A DNA stretch of 64,000 nt from Caballeronia sordidicola (GTDB lineage Bacteria; Pseudomonadota; Gammaproteobacteria; Burkholderiales; Burkholderiaceae), in the NCBI RefSeq assembly GCF_000729995.1, contig NZ_JNFG01000020.1, positions 310,001-374,000 of the forward strand, read 5' to 3'. Under the pieces are notes generated by a model. It did not search any database, had not been told where the DNA came from, and saw only the letters and a program-made list of their open reading frames with translations. A program made the position numbers and the translations under genes. Positions within the stretch are counted from its first letter, which is position 1, and the number at the start of each line of letters is the position of its first letter. Shown one piece after another: positions 1-7,762 of the stretch.

Positions 1-1007
1 ATAAATTTCAGGCCGGCATGTATTCGGTGAACGGCAATCAGGATGAGGCTCACGAAAGCCAGCCCTATTGCCTGAAACCCATGAGTTGTCCGTGTCATGT
101 GCAGATTTTCAATCAGCGCATTCGTTCTTATCGCGACCTGCCGATCCGATACAGCGAGTTTGGCGCGTGCCATCGCGACGAGCCTTCGGGGTCGCTCGAG
201 GGATTGAAACGCACGCGCGCTTTCACGCAAGACGATGCCCATGTCTTCTGCACGGAAGATCAGGTGGAAGCCGAGGTCGGGCGGTTTTGCGATTTGCTTC
301 GCGTGGTCTATGCCGACCTTGGCTTCTCGACGTTCCGCGTGCAACTGGCTACGCGTCCGGATCAGAGGGCAGGCAATGATGCGGTCTGGGATCGCGCGGA
401 AGAGGCGCTTGCGAAGGCCGCGGCTTCCGCCGGCCTGACGTTCGATGTGCGTCCGGGAGAAGGGGCTTTCTATGGCCCGAAACTGGAGTTCCATCTTATG
501 GATAGCCGCGACCGTAGCTGGCAGTGCGGCACGATCCAGCTTGATTTCGTCTTGCCGGATCGTCTCGACGCAAGCTTCGTTTCGTTCGAGAACGAGCACC
601 TTCGCCCGGTGATGATTCACCACGCGGTCCTGGGCAGCATGGAGCGGTTTATCGCAATGCTTCTCGAGCATCACGAGGGCTGGTTGCCCCTGTGGCTTGC
701 GCCCGATCAGGTGACGGTGGCAACGGTGTCGGATGCCAGCGTGGCCTACGGACAACGCGTGATGGACTTGCTGGACGAAGCGAACTTAAGGGCGGTGTTC
801 GACGACAGGCCTGAACGGCTTGAACGAAAGATCATTGATGCGCGTGAACAGCGGATCCCCGTATTCATCACGGTGGGCGCACGCGACCAGCGTGACGAGA
901 CGGTGTCGCTGCGGCTTCGGGATGGGACGCAAAACACCTTCCCGATACGCGAGGGTATCGAACGTTTGCTTGAGATGAGCCGGACGCCCGCTAAGGCCAG
1001 ATCGTAA
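1..1007 (+). CDS. thrS: threonyl-tRNA synthetase, 3' part (5' end outside the window)
   Basis: Class II aminoacyl-tRNA synthetase that charges tRNA(Thr) in the cytoplasm. The reading frame is open from the first bases (K-F-Q-A-G before the first Met at 18), so the true start lies upstream; 329 residues follow that Met against about 640 in a full ThrRS. Visible parts are the catalytic domain with motif 2 (FGACHRDEPSG), the three zinc ligands (Cys of KPMSCP, His of DDAH, first His of MIHHA), motif 3 (GSMERF) and the C-terminal anticodon-binding domain. Odd: the usual CPGH is CPCH and the Arg after the third zinc ligand is His. The gene is followed by a hairpin and an unrelated regulator rather than infC-rpmI-rplT, the usual neighbours of housekeeping thrS. 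I infer a divergent second ThrRS; the N-terminal TGS and editing domains cannot be judged here. Confidence 0.9.
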   Translation, partial: KFQAGMYSVNGNQDEAHESQPYCLKPMSCPCHVQIFNQRIRSYRDLPIRYSEFGACHRDEPSGSLEGLKRTRAFTQDDAHVFCTEDQVEAEVGRFCDLLRVVYADLGFSTFRVQLATRPDQRAGNDAVWDRAEEALAKAAASAGLTFDVRPGEGAFYGPKLEFHLMDSRDRSWQCGTIQLDFVLPDRLDASFVSFENEHLRPVMIHHAVLGSMERFIAMLLEHHEGWLPLWLAPDQVTVATVSDASVAYGQRVMDLLDEANLRAVFDDRPERLERKIIDAREQRIPVFITVGARDQRDETVSLRLRDGTQNTFPIREGIERLLEMSRTPAKARS

Positions 1008-1017
1008 AAATAAGGAA

Positions 1018-1037
1018 GGAGCCGCGACCGGCTCTTT
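1018..1037 (+). terminator. hairpin after thrS
   Basis: A 5-bp stem GAGCC/GGCTC with a 6-nt loop followed by CTTT lies 11 nt after the stop codon. It is a short, weak candidate for an intrinsic terminator. Confidence 0.4.
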
Positions 1038-1131
1038 CCCGACTGAAACGTCGCTTGGCGCAACCACCACATCTTAGGGTTTTCCCTCATTAATTCCCGC
1101 TTGACCATCGCAATATGACGTCTTAAATTCT

Positions 1132-1151
1132 GTACATGTTCCTACATGTAC
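1132..1151. promoter_or_regulatory. palindromic operator candidate upstream of the GntR gene
   Basis: Perfect inverted repeat GTACATGT - TCCT - ACATGTAC, with 8-bp arms, 164 bp before the GntR-family start codon. Related ACATGT sequence recurs near 1248-1253. HutC/UTRA regulators commonly bind such palindromes and control their own operon, so this is the best candidate autoregulatory site. That assignment is inference. Confidence 0.5.
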
Positions 1152-1314
1152 TTTATAAAAGTGCATAAAAAGAACAAGTAGCAGCAGCGGAGGCCGGCGC
1201 GTACCGCCGAAGCTTTCAATCAGGTTTCGATCGTCGCTTTTTAAAAAACATGTGCATACTTGTGCTTCTGTAGAGACTGGACCTTCCAATCCTCATAGGC
1301 ACAGGAGTCGCACC

Positions 1315-2046
1315 ATGGTTAAACGTGCTGTAAAAACCGCAGAGGTCGGGCGCTCGAAGGCGCATATGGTTGCCGCCACGATCGAGCAGGAGATCCTCAC
1401 CGGGCGTCTGCCGTTCGGGCAACAACTGGAAAGCGAGAACGAACTGGTCGAGCGTTTTGCAGTCAGCCGCAACACCGTTCGCAAGGGGCTGGACCTGTTG
1501 ACCAGCGGTGGCTTGATTACGCGCAAGGGCGGCATCGGTTCGTTCGTGACGTTCAACGGTCAGGCGCTTGACGGGACGCTTGGCTGGACCACCGCGATAG
1601 AAAAAGCGGGCGGCGCGCAGACCCGTTTGCTGCAAATTGCGCTGGTCGAAGACGAGACGCTTGCGCAAGAGTTGAAGCTTGAGCGCACGACTTTCGTGGC
1701 GATCGACCGGATGCGCGTGATCGGCGCTGACGCGCAAGCGCAATGCATTTCGCTCGAACGCAGCCGCTTGCCGTTCAACGACGACCTCGCCGCGTTGCCG
1801 CTGGAAGGGCTCGTAGGCGGCTCGTTGAACCGGACGCTGATCGAGCATGGCATGGTGCCGCATCACGGCGAGCAATGGGCCGAGGTGGTCGGCCTTGAAG
1901 CGGCCGATGCACGCCTGCTCAAGCGTCGCACCGGTACCTCGTTCCTGCGTTCGCGGCGCGTCACGCGGGACCGGGATGAACGGATTATCGAGTATGTCGT
2001 GAGCTTGCTGGACCCGGCTTTTTTTGCACTACACCTGGAATTCTGA
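1315..2046 (+). CDS. GntR family transcriptional regulator, HutC/UTRA type
   Basis: DNA-binding repressor or activator of 243 residues. A winged helix-turn-helix occupies about residues 12-80 (FAVSRNTVRKGLDLL is the recognition region) and a UTRA effector domain follows to the C terminus. ATG 1315 is chosen over the in-frame upstream ATG at 1252 because AGGAG at 1303-1307 sits 7 nt before it. Its stop overlaps the start of the next gene by one base (TGATG), so it is translationally coupled to the glycohydrolase, permease and kinase. E. coli YegW, also a GntR/HutC protein, is next to the same enzyme set, which supports a role as local regulator sensing a nucleoside- or glycoside-like ligand. 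The ligand is unknown. Confidence 0.88.
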   Translation: MVKRAVKTAEVGRSKAHMVAATIEQEILTGRLPFGQQLESENELVERFAVSRNTVRKGLDLLTSGGLITRKGGIGSFVTFNGQALDGTLGWTTAIEKAGGAQTRLLQIALVEDETLAQELKLERTTFVAIDRMRVIGADAQAQCISLERSRLPFNDDLAALPLEGLVGGSLNRTLIEHGMVPHHGEQWAEVVGLEAADARLLKRRTGTSFLRSRRVTRDRDERIIEYVVSLLDPAFFALHLEF

Positions 2047-3083
2047 TGTCTTCGTCTTTGCTTTTGAATCACCCCACGTTGGCGGATCGCGCACGCGGCG
2101 CCTTCTACGGTCTTGCACTCGGCGATGCGTTCGGCATGCCAACCCAGTCGCTCAGCCGGGAGCGCATCGTTGAGCAGTTCGGACGTATCGGCAAGTTGGA
2201 AAACGCATTTCCGGATCAACCGATCGCGCCGGGTCTTCGGGCCGGCTCCATCACCGACGATACGGAACAGGCGGTTCTCGTTGCGCATTTGCTGGCCGAC
2301 GGCCACGGCAAGATCGAACCGATGGCGTTCGCGCAAGCGTTGATCGAATGGGAAGCGTCGATGAAAGCGCGTGGCTCGCTCGATTTGCTCGGGCCATCGA
2401 CGAAGCAGGCTATCGAGCGCATTGCGGCCGGTGAAGATCCGCTGCGCACGGGCCGTTTTGGTACGACCAATGGCGCGGCCATGCGCGTGACGCCGGTCGG
2501 GATCGCGTTCGACCTGAGGTGCCGCGATGTGTTTATCGATGCCGTCGTGCAGTCGTGTGTCGTGACGCATAACACCACGCTCGGTATTTCGAGTGCGGCG
2601 GCGGTCGCGGCGGCGGTATCGGCCGGACTGAACGGCGCGAGCCTGGCTAAAGCGCTCGAGGCCGGTATTTCGATGGCCGAGGTCGCCGAAAGCCGTGGGT
2701 TCTGGGTTGCGGGCGGGCGTATCGCGCCGCGTATCCGACATGCACGTGAGCTGATGCGCAACTGCGCCGCGCATGAGGTGGCGGACACGATCTACGACGT
2801 GATCGGTACGTCGGTGGCGTCGCAGGAATCGGTCGTGGCGGCGTTCGCGCTGGCCTTTGAAGCAGATGCACGTAGTAGCACGATCGAAGCCGCCCTGGGG
2901 GCTGCAGCGAGCCTGGGAGGCGACACCGACACGATCGCGGCCATGCTCGGCGCGATCCTTGGTGCGTGCGCAGGTTATGACGCGCTGCCGGCTGGTCCCA
3001 TCGAGACCATTCGACGTGTGAATTCGCTCGATCTCGAGCCGCTGGTCGATCGTTTGCTTGGACTGCGCGCCGCAAGTTCCTGA
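2046..3083 (+). CDS. ADP-ribosylglycohydrolase family protein
   Basis: Predicted metal-dependent N- or O-glycosidase of the DraG/ARH superfamily, 345 residues, near full family length. Visible hallmarks are the N-terminal GLALGDAFG, the metal-binding DDTEQ at residues 71-75 and the C-terminal GGDTDT at 291-296, which supplies the second acidic cluster. It overlaps the regulator stop by one base and is followed 51 nt later by an NCS1 permease. In the yegTUVW arrangement of E. coli the same family (YegU) accompanies a nucleoside transporter and a PfkB kinase, so the substrate here is more likely a small imported ribosyl compound than ADP-ribosylated protein. That is inference; no dinitrogenase genes are nearby. 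Confidence 0.88.
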   Translation: MSSSLLLNHPTLADRARGAFYGLALGDAFGMPTQSLSRERIVEQFGRIGKLENAFPDQPIAPGLRAGSITDDTEQAVLVAHLLADGHGKIEPMAFAQALIEWEASMKARGSLDLLGPSTKQAIERIAAGEDPLRTGRFGTTNGAAMRVTPVGIAFDLRCRDVFIDAVVQSCVVTHNTTLGISSAAAVAAAVSAGLNGASLAKALEAGISMAEVAESRGFWVAGGRIAPRIRHARELMRNCAAHEVADTIYDVIGTSVASQESVVAAFALAFEADARSSTIEAALGAAASLGGDTDTIAAMLGAILGACAGYDALPAGPIETIRRVNSLDLEPLVDRLLGLRAASS

Positions 3084-3134
3084 CGCGCTTAACGCACTTT
3101 TCGCAGTACCCTTTAATCTGGAGATCAGACTCAG

Positions 3135-4574
3135 ATGGCTTCGTCACGCACGTCAAACAGCGCTCGTAAAGTCGAGACGCGTGGTATTGAACCTGTACCG
3201 GAAGGCGAATGTCATGGGCATCCGCTGCAGCTTTTCTGGGTGTGGTTCGCGGCCAACATCAGCATCCTCGGACTGCCGCTCGGCGCGACGCTGGTTGCTT
3301 TCCAGCATCTCGCGATCTGGCAGGCGGCGCTTGTCGCGGTGATCGGCGCGGCGGGATCGTTCGCAATTGTCGGCGTGATCTCGATCGCGGGGCGGCGCGG
3401 ACATGCGCCAAGTCTCACGCTGTCGCGTGCGATCTTTGGGGTGCGCGGCAATATTGGGCCGACCATCGTCTCGCTGTTATCGCGGCTCGGCTGGGAGACG
3501 GTCAACACGACCACCGCCGCGTACGTGCTGCTGTCACTTACAACCATTGTGTTCGGCACGCCCGCGGAAGCCAAGAACGCGCCGGTGCTGACGCTTGTGT
3601 TCATCGCCGTGTTCGTGGTGCTGACTTTGATTGTGTCGGGGCTCGGTCACGCTACGCTGCTCGTGATCCAGAAATGGTCGACGTACGTTTTCGGCGTGCT
3701 CAACTTGCTGGTGGCCGGCTTTCTCGTGACGGCGATCAACTGGCATGCGGTTTTCAACGCAGCGCCTGCGCCGTTGAGCGCGGTGATTATCGGTATTGGC
3801 ACCATTGCGGCGGGTACGGGGGTTGGCTGGGCTAACGCAGGTGCCGATATGTCGCGCTATCAGGCGCCGACGGTCAAGGGTCCGGCGCTGGTGGCATCCG
3901 CTGCGTTCGGGGCGGGCATTCCGCTGATTCTGCTTGTCACGCTTGGCGCGCTGCTGTCGGTGGGCAACGATCATCTCGCGTCGGCCACGGACCCGATCGC
4001 CGCGATCCGCGAAATGTTGCCTACGTGGATGGCTATTCCGTATCTGATCACGGCGTTCGGCGGTTTGCTGCTGTCTAATTACCTTTCCGTGTATTCGGCT
4101 GGTTTGACGACGCTCACACTTGGCCTCAAGGTGAAGCGCGTTCAGGCGGTGGTGGTCGACGTCGTGGTGATCTTCGCGGGCTCGATCTACTTCATGCTGA
4201 TTGCCGGGAGCTTCTACGGTCCGTTCATCGGCTTCATTTCGCTGCTGGCGGTGCCTATCACAGCGTGGGTCGGTATCTTCGTGGTGGATCTGATCCATCG
4301 CCAGGAATACTCCCCGACTGACTTGCTCGATGTCTCCCCGCGCAGCGCGTATTGGTACAAAGGCGGGATCGAATGGCGTGCGTTCGGTGCATGGGCGCTG
4401 GCGATCGTGCTCGGTTTTTGCTTCCTTTCCACAGGTGCGATCCACGGCATATTTGCTGACTCATGGTTTGGACGCAATGGCCTCGGATGGATCGTGACAT
4501 TCGTAGTGGCAGCAGGCGTGTACGCATTGTTAGGCGGTGCGCGCAGTACGGCTAAACGTTGGAAGACAGCATGA
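3135..4574 (+). CDS. NCS1 family permease (cytosine/purine/nucleoside type)
   Basis: Inner-membrane secondary transporter of 479 residues with about 12 hydrophobic segments. The family moves nucleobases, hydantoins, thiamine precursors or nucleosides with H+ or Na+. The N-terminal pre-TM region and the ANISILGLPLGA and GVGWANAGADMSRY segments fit the NCS1 pattern. Its stop overlaps the kinase start (ATGA at 4571-4574), placing it inside one operon with the regulator, glycohydrolase and kinase. It probably brings in the substrate that the glycohydrolase cleaves and the kinase phosphorylates. The first 30 residues are polar and cytoplasmic; ATG 3135 has GGAG 11 nt upstream. Confidence 0.88.
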   Translation: MASSRTSNSARKVETRGIEPVPEGECHGHPLQLFWVWFAANISILGLPLGATLVAFQHLAIWQAALVAVIGAAGSFAIVGVISIAGRRGHAPSLTLSRAIFGVRGNIGPTIVSLLSRLGWETVNTTTAAYVLLSLTTIVFGTPAEAKNAPVLTLVFIAVFVVLTLIVSGLGHATLLVIQKWSTYVFGVLNLLVAGFLVTAINWHAVFNAAPAPLSAVIIGIGTIAAGTGVGWANAGADMSRYQAPTVKGPALVASAAFGAGIPLILLVTLGALLSVGNDHLASATDPIAAIREMLPTWMAIPYLITAFGGLLLSNYLSVYSAGLTTLTLGLKVKRVQAVVVDVVVIFAGSIYFMLIAGSFYGPFIGFISLLAVPITAWVGIFVVDLIHRQEYSPTDLLDVSPRSAYWYKGGIEWRAFGAWALAIVLGFCFLSTGAIHGIFADSWFGRNGLGWIVTFVVAAGVYALLGGARSTAKRWKTA

Positions 4575-5518
4575 CGCAAGCAGACTCGCAGCAGGCATCG
4601 AGATTGATTCATACGGGGCAGGTGATTGTCGACCTGGTCATGCAGATCGACAAGCTACCCCCGCCCGGCGGCGACGTGCTCGCGCACAACGCAAGCTTCG
4701 AAGTAGGCGGCGGTTTCAACGTGATGGCTGCAGCGCGGCGCAGCGGCATGCGCGTGGTGTATCCGGGCGGTCATGGCCACGGACGTTTCGGCGATATGGC
4801 GCGCGACGCGTTAGCGCAGGAAGGCGTGGAGATCGCTGGGCCGGAGGTCGCGGATCAGGATACCGGCTTGTGCGTCGCCATGGTCGATGCATCCGCCGAG
4901 CGCACGTTCGTCTCGTACATGGGCGCAGAAAGCGTGCTCGATCGGCACGTGCTTGACGCGCTCTCGGTGAATGCGCGAGACATTGTCTATGTAAGCGGCT
5001 ATAGCCTGATGCTCGCGGACAAGGCCGCTCTGCTTATCGACTGGCTTGAACAACTGCCTTCTGGAACGCGCGTGGCGTTCGATCCGGGACCGTTGGTTGA
5101 TGCTATCGATGCAACGTTACTTGCGCGCACGCTGGCCGTTGTGTCGATCTGGACTAGCAACCGCGTGGAAGCGTTGCGTTTCGCCAGGACCGACAATTTC
5201 GATGCGGCATTCGACTCGATCGTCGCGCGGTTAAGAACCGGCGCGCTCGCCATCGTGCGCGATAGCGCATCCGGCTGTCATCTGCGAGTGGGTGAAACAC
5301 GCGACCATGTACCGGGTTTCGCGGTAAAAGCAGTCGATAGCAACGGTGCCGGCGATGCCCACGCCGGCGTGTTCCTGGCCGTACTTGCGACCGGCGCCGA
5401 TGCACGAACGGCCGCTCGTCGCGCGAACGCTGCGGCGGCAATTTCGGTGACGCACCACGGACCTGCAACGTCGCCGGATGCGGCGGAAATCGATGCTTTC
5501 ATCGCGTCGCAGGGATAA
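4571..5518 (+). CDS. PfkB family carbohydrate kinase
   Basis: ATP-dependent sugar or nucleoside kinase of 315 residues. The N-terminal GGGFNVMAAAR (substrate-binding Gly-rich turn) and the C-terminal DSNGAGDAHAG at 256-266, which contains the anion hole GAGD and catalytic Asp262, are both present. ATG 4571 is preferred over the TTG at 4559 because it forms the ATGA overlap with the permease stop and has GGAAG 5 nt upstream. As the last gene of the operon it probably phosphorylates the sugar or ribosyl product released by the glycohydrolase. YegV of E. coli occupies the same role in its operon. The exact sugar cannot be read from the sequence. Confidence 0.87.
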   Translation: MTQADSQQASRLIHTGQVIVDLVMQIDKLPPPGGDVLAHNASFEVGGGFNVMAAARRSGMRVVYPGGHGHGRFGDMARDALAQEGVEIAGPEVADQDTGLCVAMVDASAERTFVSYMGAESVLDRHVLDALSVNARDIVYVSGYSLMLADKAALLIDWLEQLPSGTRVAFDPGPLVDAIDATLLARTLAVVSIWTSNRVEALRFARTDNFDAAFDSIVARLRTGALAIVRDSASGCHLRVGETRDHVPGFAVKAVDSNGAGDAHAGVFLAVLATGADARTAARRANAAAAISVTHHGPATSPDAAEIDAFIASQG

Positions 5519-5627
5519 ACGAGTCAAGAGAATCAAGCGGACCACCGACGTCCGACCGCGCGGCTAAGCGCAATCTCGCAAGCGCGTATATGCTCAGTTT
5601 CCCCGCGATTCATCCTGGAGAAACCGC

Positions 5628-6662
5628 ATGACCTCAGCTACCGCTCGACAAATCGTGTTGGCCTCGCGTCCCACCAGCGGTCGCGCCGCGCTCTCCGATT
5701 TCCGTCTTGAAGACGTACCCATGCCCGTGCCGGGTGAAGGGCAGGTGCTGTTGCGCATCGACTATCTATCGCTCGATCCGTACATGCGCGGCCGCATGAA
5801 CGACGCGCGGTCATACGCGAAACCTGCGCAAATCGGCGAGGCGATGCCGGGCGAAAGCGTCGCCACGGTAATCGAATCCAACAACACAACGCTCCCTGCT
5901 GGCGCCCAGGTGCCCGTGAACGCGGGCTGGGTCAGCCACGCGGTGGCCGATGCCCGCGACCTGAGTCCATTATCCGCAGACGGTATTGCGATGCGCGCTT
6001 ATCTCGGCGTGCTCGGCATGCCGGGCTTCACGGCTTATGCCGGCATGGCGGCGATCGGCAAGCCGAAAAGCGGCGAGACGGTCGTGGTCGGCGCGGCGAG
6101 CGGCCCGGTCGGCTCGCTCGTGGGTCAGCTTGGCAAGATCGCCGGCGCCCGCGTCGTGGGTATTGCCGGCGGTGCGAAGAAGTGCAGCTATGTGGTGGAC
6201 GAACTCGGCTTCGATGCCGCCATCGACCATCGCGCGCCCGACTTCGCCGATCAGTTGGCGAATGCGTGTCCCAAGGGTATCGACGTGTATTTCGAGAACA
6301 TCGGTGGCGCGGTGTGGAAGGCTGTGCTGCCTTTGCTCAATCAATACGGCCGTGTGCCCGTCTGCGGATTAATGGCGCAGACCTCGGGCAACAATGCTGC
6401 TGCCGACGATGGCCTCGCCGCGACCATGCGCGCGATTCTGACGCGCAGCCTGACGGTGCGCGGTTATATCAACTATGAGTTCCTGCCCGAGTATCGGGAC
6501 GCCTTCCTACGCGATGTCGGCGGCTTTTTGCGAGCGGGTCAGGTGAAGCATCTCGAGGATGTCACCGTAGGGTTGGAGAACGCACCGCAAGCGTTCCTCG
6601 ATATGATCGATGGCCGTAATTTCGGCAAGGTGCTGGTGCGGGTATCTGAGGAAGTAGCGTAA
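5628..6662 (+). CDS. NADP-dependent MDR oxidoreductase, CurA-like
   Basis: Medium-chain dehydrogenase/reductase without structural zinc, 344 residues, matching the length of E. coli CurA (curcumin/dihydrocurcumin reductase) and other alkenal/one reductases. The substrate loop YLSLDPYMRGRM and the Rossmann motif GAASGPVGSLVGQ (about residues 152-164) are characteristic. It reduces the double bond of alpha,beta-unsaturated ketones or aldehydes in the family. A good ribosome site (GGAG at 5617-5620) precedes ATG 5628. It appears monocistronic, about 110 bp after the kinase, and converges with the acetyltransferase gene. A detoxification role is inferred from family. Confidence 0.88.
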   Translation: MTSATARQIVLASRPTSGRAALSDFRLEDVPMPVPGEGQVLLRIDYLSLDPYMRGRMNDARSYAKPAQIGEAMPGESVATVIESNNTTLPAGAQVPVNAGWVSHAVADARDLSPLSADGIAMRAYLGVLGMPGFTAYAGMAAIGKPKSGETVVVGAASGPVGSLVGQLGKIAGARVVGIAGGAKKCSYVVDELGFDAAIDHRAPDFADQLANACPKGIDVYFENIGGAVWKAVLPLLNQYGRVPVCGLMAQTSGNNAAADDGLAATMRAILTRSLTVRGYINYEFLPEYRDAFLRDVGGFLRAGQVKHLEDVTVGLENAPQAFLDMIDGRNFGKVLVRVSEEVA

Positions 6663-6679
6663 ATCATATGGGGCAAACC

Positions 6680-7270
6680 TCAATCCTTCGGGTTCACCAA
6701 CGACGTCAGCACATGATCCGCCCATTGCCCGTCGATCTTGAGATACGCCTTGGCCACGCCTTCATGCTCGAATCCGAGGCTGGCCAGCAGGCGCGCGCTG
6801 CGATCGTTCTCCGGCCGATAACTCGCCATGACGCGATGCAGCCCATAGGCATCGAAGATAAAACTCAGCGCCGCGGCAAGCGCCTCGCGCATGAGCCCGC
6901 GTCCCTCGTAATGCTGATCGATGGAATAACCAAGATGGCACGCCTGAAACGGCCCCCGCACGATGTTCGTGAAGTGGCAGTCGCCAATCAGCGCATGACG
7001 GCGTTCGTTCGAGAAAATCAGCAGATGCAACGCGGTACCGGCGGCCATCGCGTTTTCCATTAACGCCATGCGTTCATTCGCGGCCGGCATGGTGAAGAAG
7101 GAGCCTTCTCGCAACGGTTCCCAGTGGTCGAGGTGCGCGCGATTGGCGAGCCGGTAGATAAGCAGCGCGCCGGTGTACTGACTGCTGGCCGGACGTAGCA
7201 CGACACGCTCCGTTTTCATGCCTTCCGGCGGGAATTGCGCCGTGGCGCGGTGCTCGGCTTCTATTGCCAT
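6680..7270 (-). CDS. GNAT family N-acetyltransferase, RimJ/RimL type
   Basis: Acetyl-CoA-dependent N-acetyltransferase of 196 residues. The segment LGYSIDQHYEGRGLMREAL contains the Gly-rich acetyl-CoA loop, followed by HRVMASYRPENDRSARLLASLGF, the typical RimJ/RimL C-terminal motif. ATG 7270 has AAGGGG 13 nt upstream; an internal Met at 7219 has a GGAAGG only one base away and is less likely. The gene stands alone, converging with the CurA-like gene. The target may be a protein N terminus or a small molecule; it is not determinable here. Confidence 0.85.
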   Translation of the reverse strand: MAIEAEHRATAQFPPEGMKTERVVLRPASSQYTGALLIYRLANRAHLDHWEPLREGSFFTMPAANERMALMENAMAAGTALHLLIFSNERRHALIGDCHFTNIVRGPFQACHLGYSIDQHYEGRGLMREALAAALSFIFDAYGLHRVMASYRPENDRSARLLASLGFEHEGVAKAYLKIDGQWADHVLTSLVNPKD

Positions 7271-7439
7271 AAGCGGTAAATTGCCCCTTCGTGATCGTGT
7301 TCAACGGCAGTGCAGCAACAAGACGATAACGATACAGCGACGAAATAAAGCAGGCTTTTCGTGTGATGAAAAGAAGCAATAATTTCCTAAGTAGTGCGTC
7401 GGACAGTGTCGTTTTCCATCACTAGCCCCAAATTTCGGC

Positions 7440-7469
7440 TGGCAAAAAGTAGGTGAAAACCCTTATAAT
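7440..7469 (+). promoter_or_regulatory. sigma-70 type promoter candidate
   Basis: A perfect -10 box TATAAT at 7464-7469 follows a TGGCAA -35-like box at 7440-7445 with 18-bp spacing. It lies 32 bp before the start of the small membrane protein gene. Confidence 0.6.
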
Positions 7470-7501
7470 TCCCAAAGTTAAAGATTGAAGGAACTTTGGA
7501 A

Positions 7502-7705
7502 ATGGCCCGCCGCTTTATGATCGTCGAGCGCATCGCTTTCGCGTTGCTGACCTTGTCCGCCGTTGCGGACGCCGGCTTTATCAGCTACGAAAAGAGCCCG
7601 AACTTCAGGGATAACATCCATGAAATCGTTCGCGTGAGCAAAGAGGTTTCGCTTATGTATCCGGCAACCGGCAACGACCCGTGGATGCCGCTCGCTTCCA
7701 GCTAA
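7502..7705 (+). CDS. small predicted membrane or exported protein, unknown function
   Basis: Encodes 67 residues. ATG 7502 is preceded by AAGGA 9 nt upstream and by a consensus TATAAT, so expression is well supported. The N-terminal third is hydrophobic (MIVERIAFALLTLSAVADAG), resembling an uncleaved anchor or a weak signal sequence, and the remainder is polar and ends WMPLASS. I recognise no family. It is followed by a large hairpin shared with the converging LysR gene. The coding call rests on the promoter, ribosome site and hydrophobic pattern rather than homology. Confidence 0.65.
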   Translation: MARRFMIVERIAFALLTLSAVADAGFISYEKSPNFRDNIHEIVRVSKEVSLMYPATGNDPWMPLASS

Positions 7706-7717
7706 CGGGCTGAGAAA

Positions 7718-7762
7718 GCGCTCGGCGTGAAACGCTCAAGCCGAACGCTTCACGCCAAGCGC
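7718..7762. terminator. convergent-gene hairpin
   Basis: Arms GCGCT-C-GGCGTGAA at 7718-7731 and TTCACGCC-A-AGCGC at 7749-7762 pair with a single mismatch, and two further CG pairs extend the stem inward. It lies between the stop of the small membrane protein and overlaps the last codons of the LysR gene on the other strand. There is no T-tract, so termination may be inefficient or factor-dependent. Confidence 0.5.
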
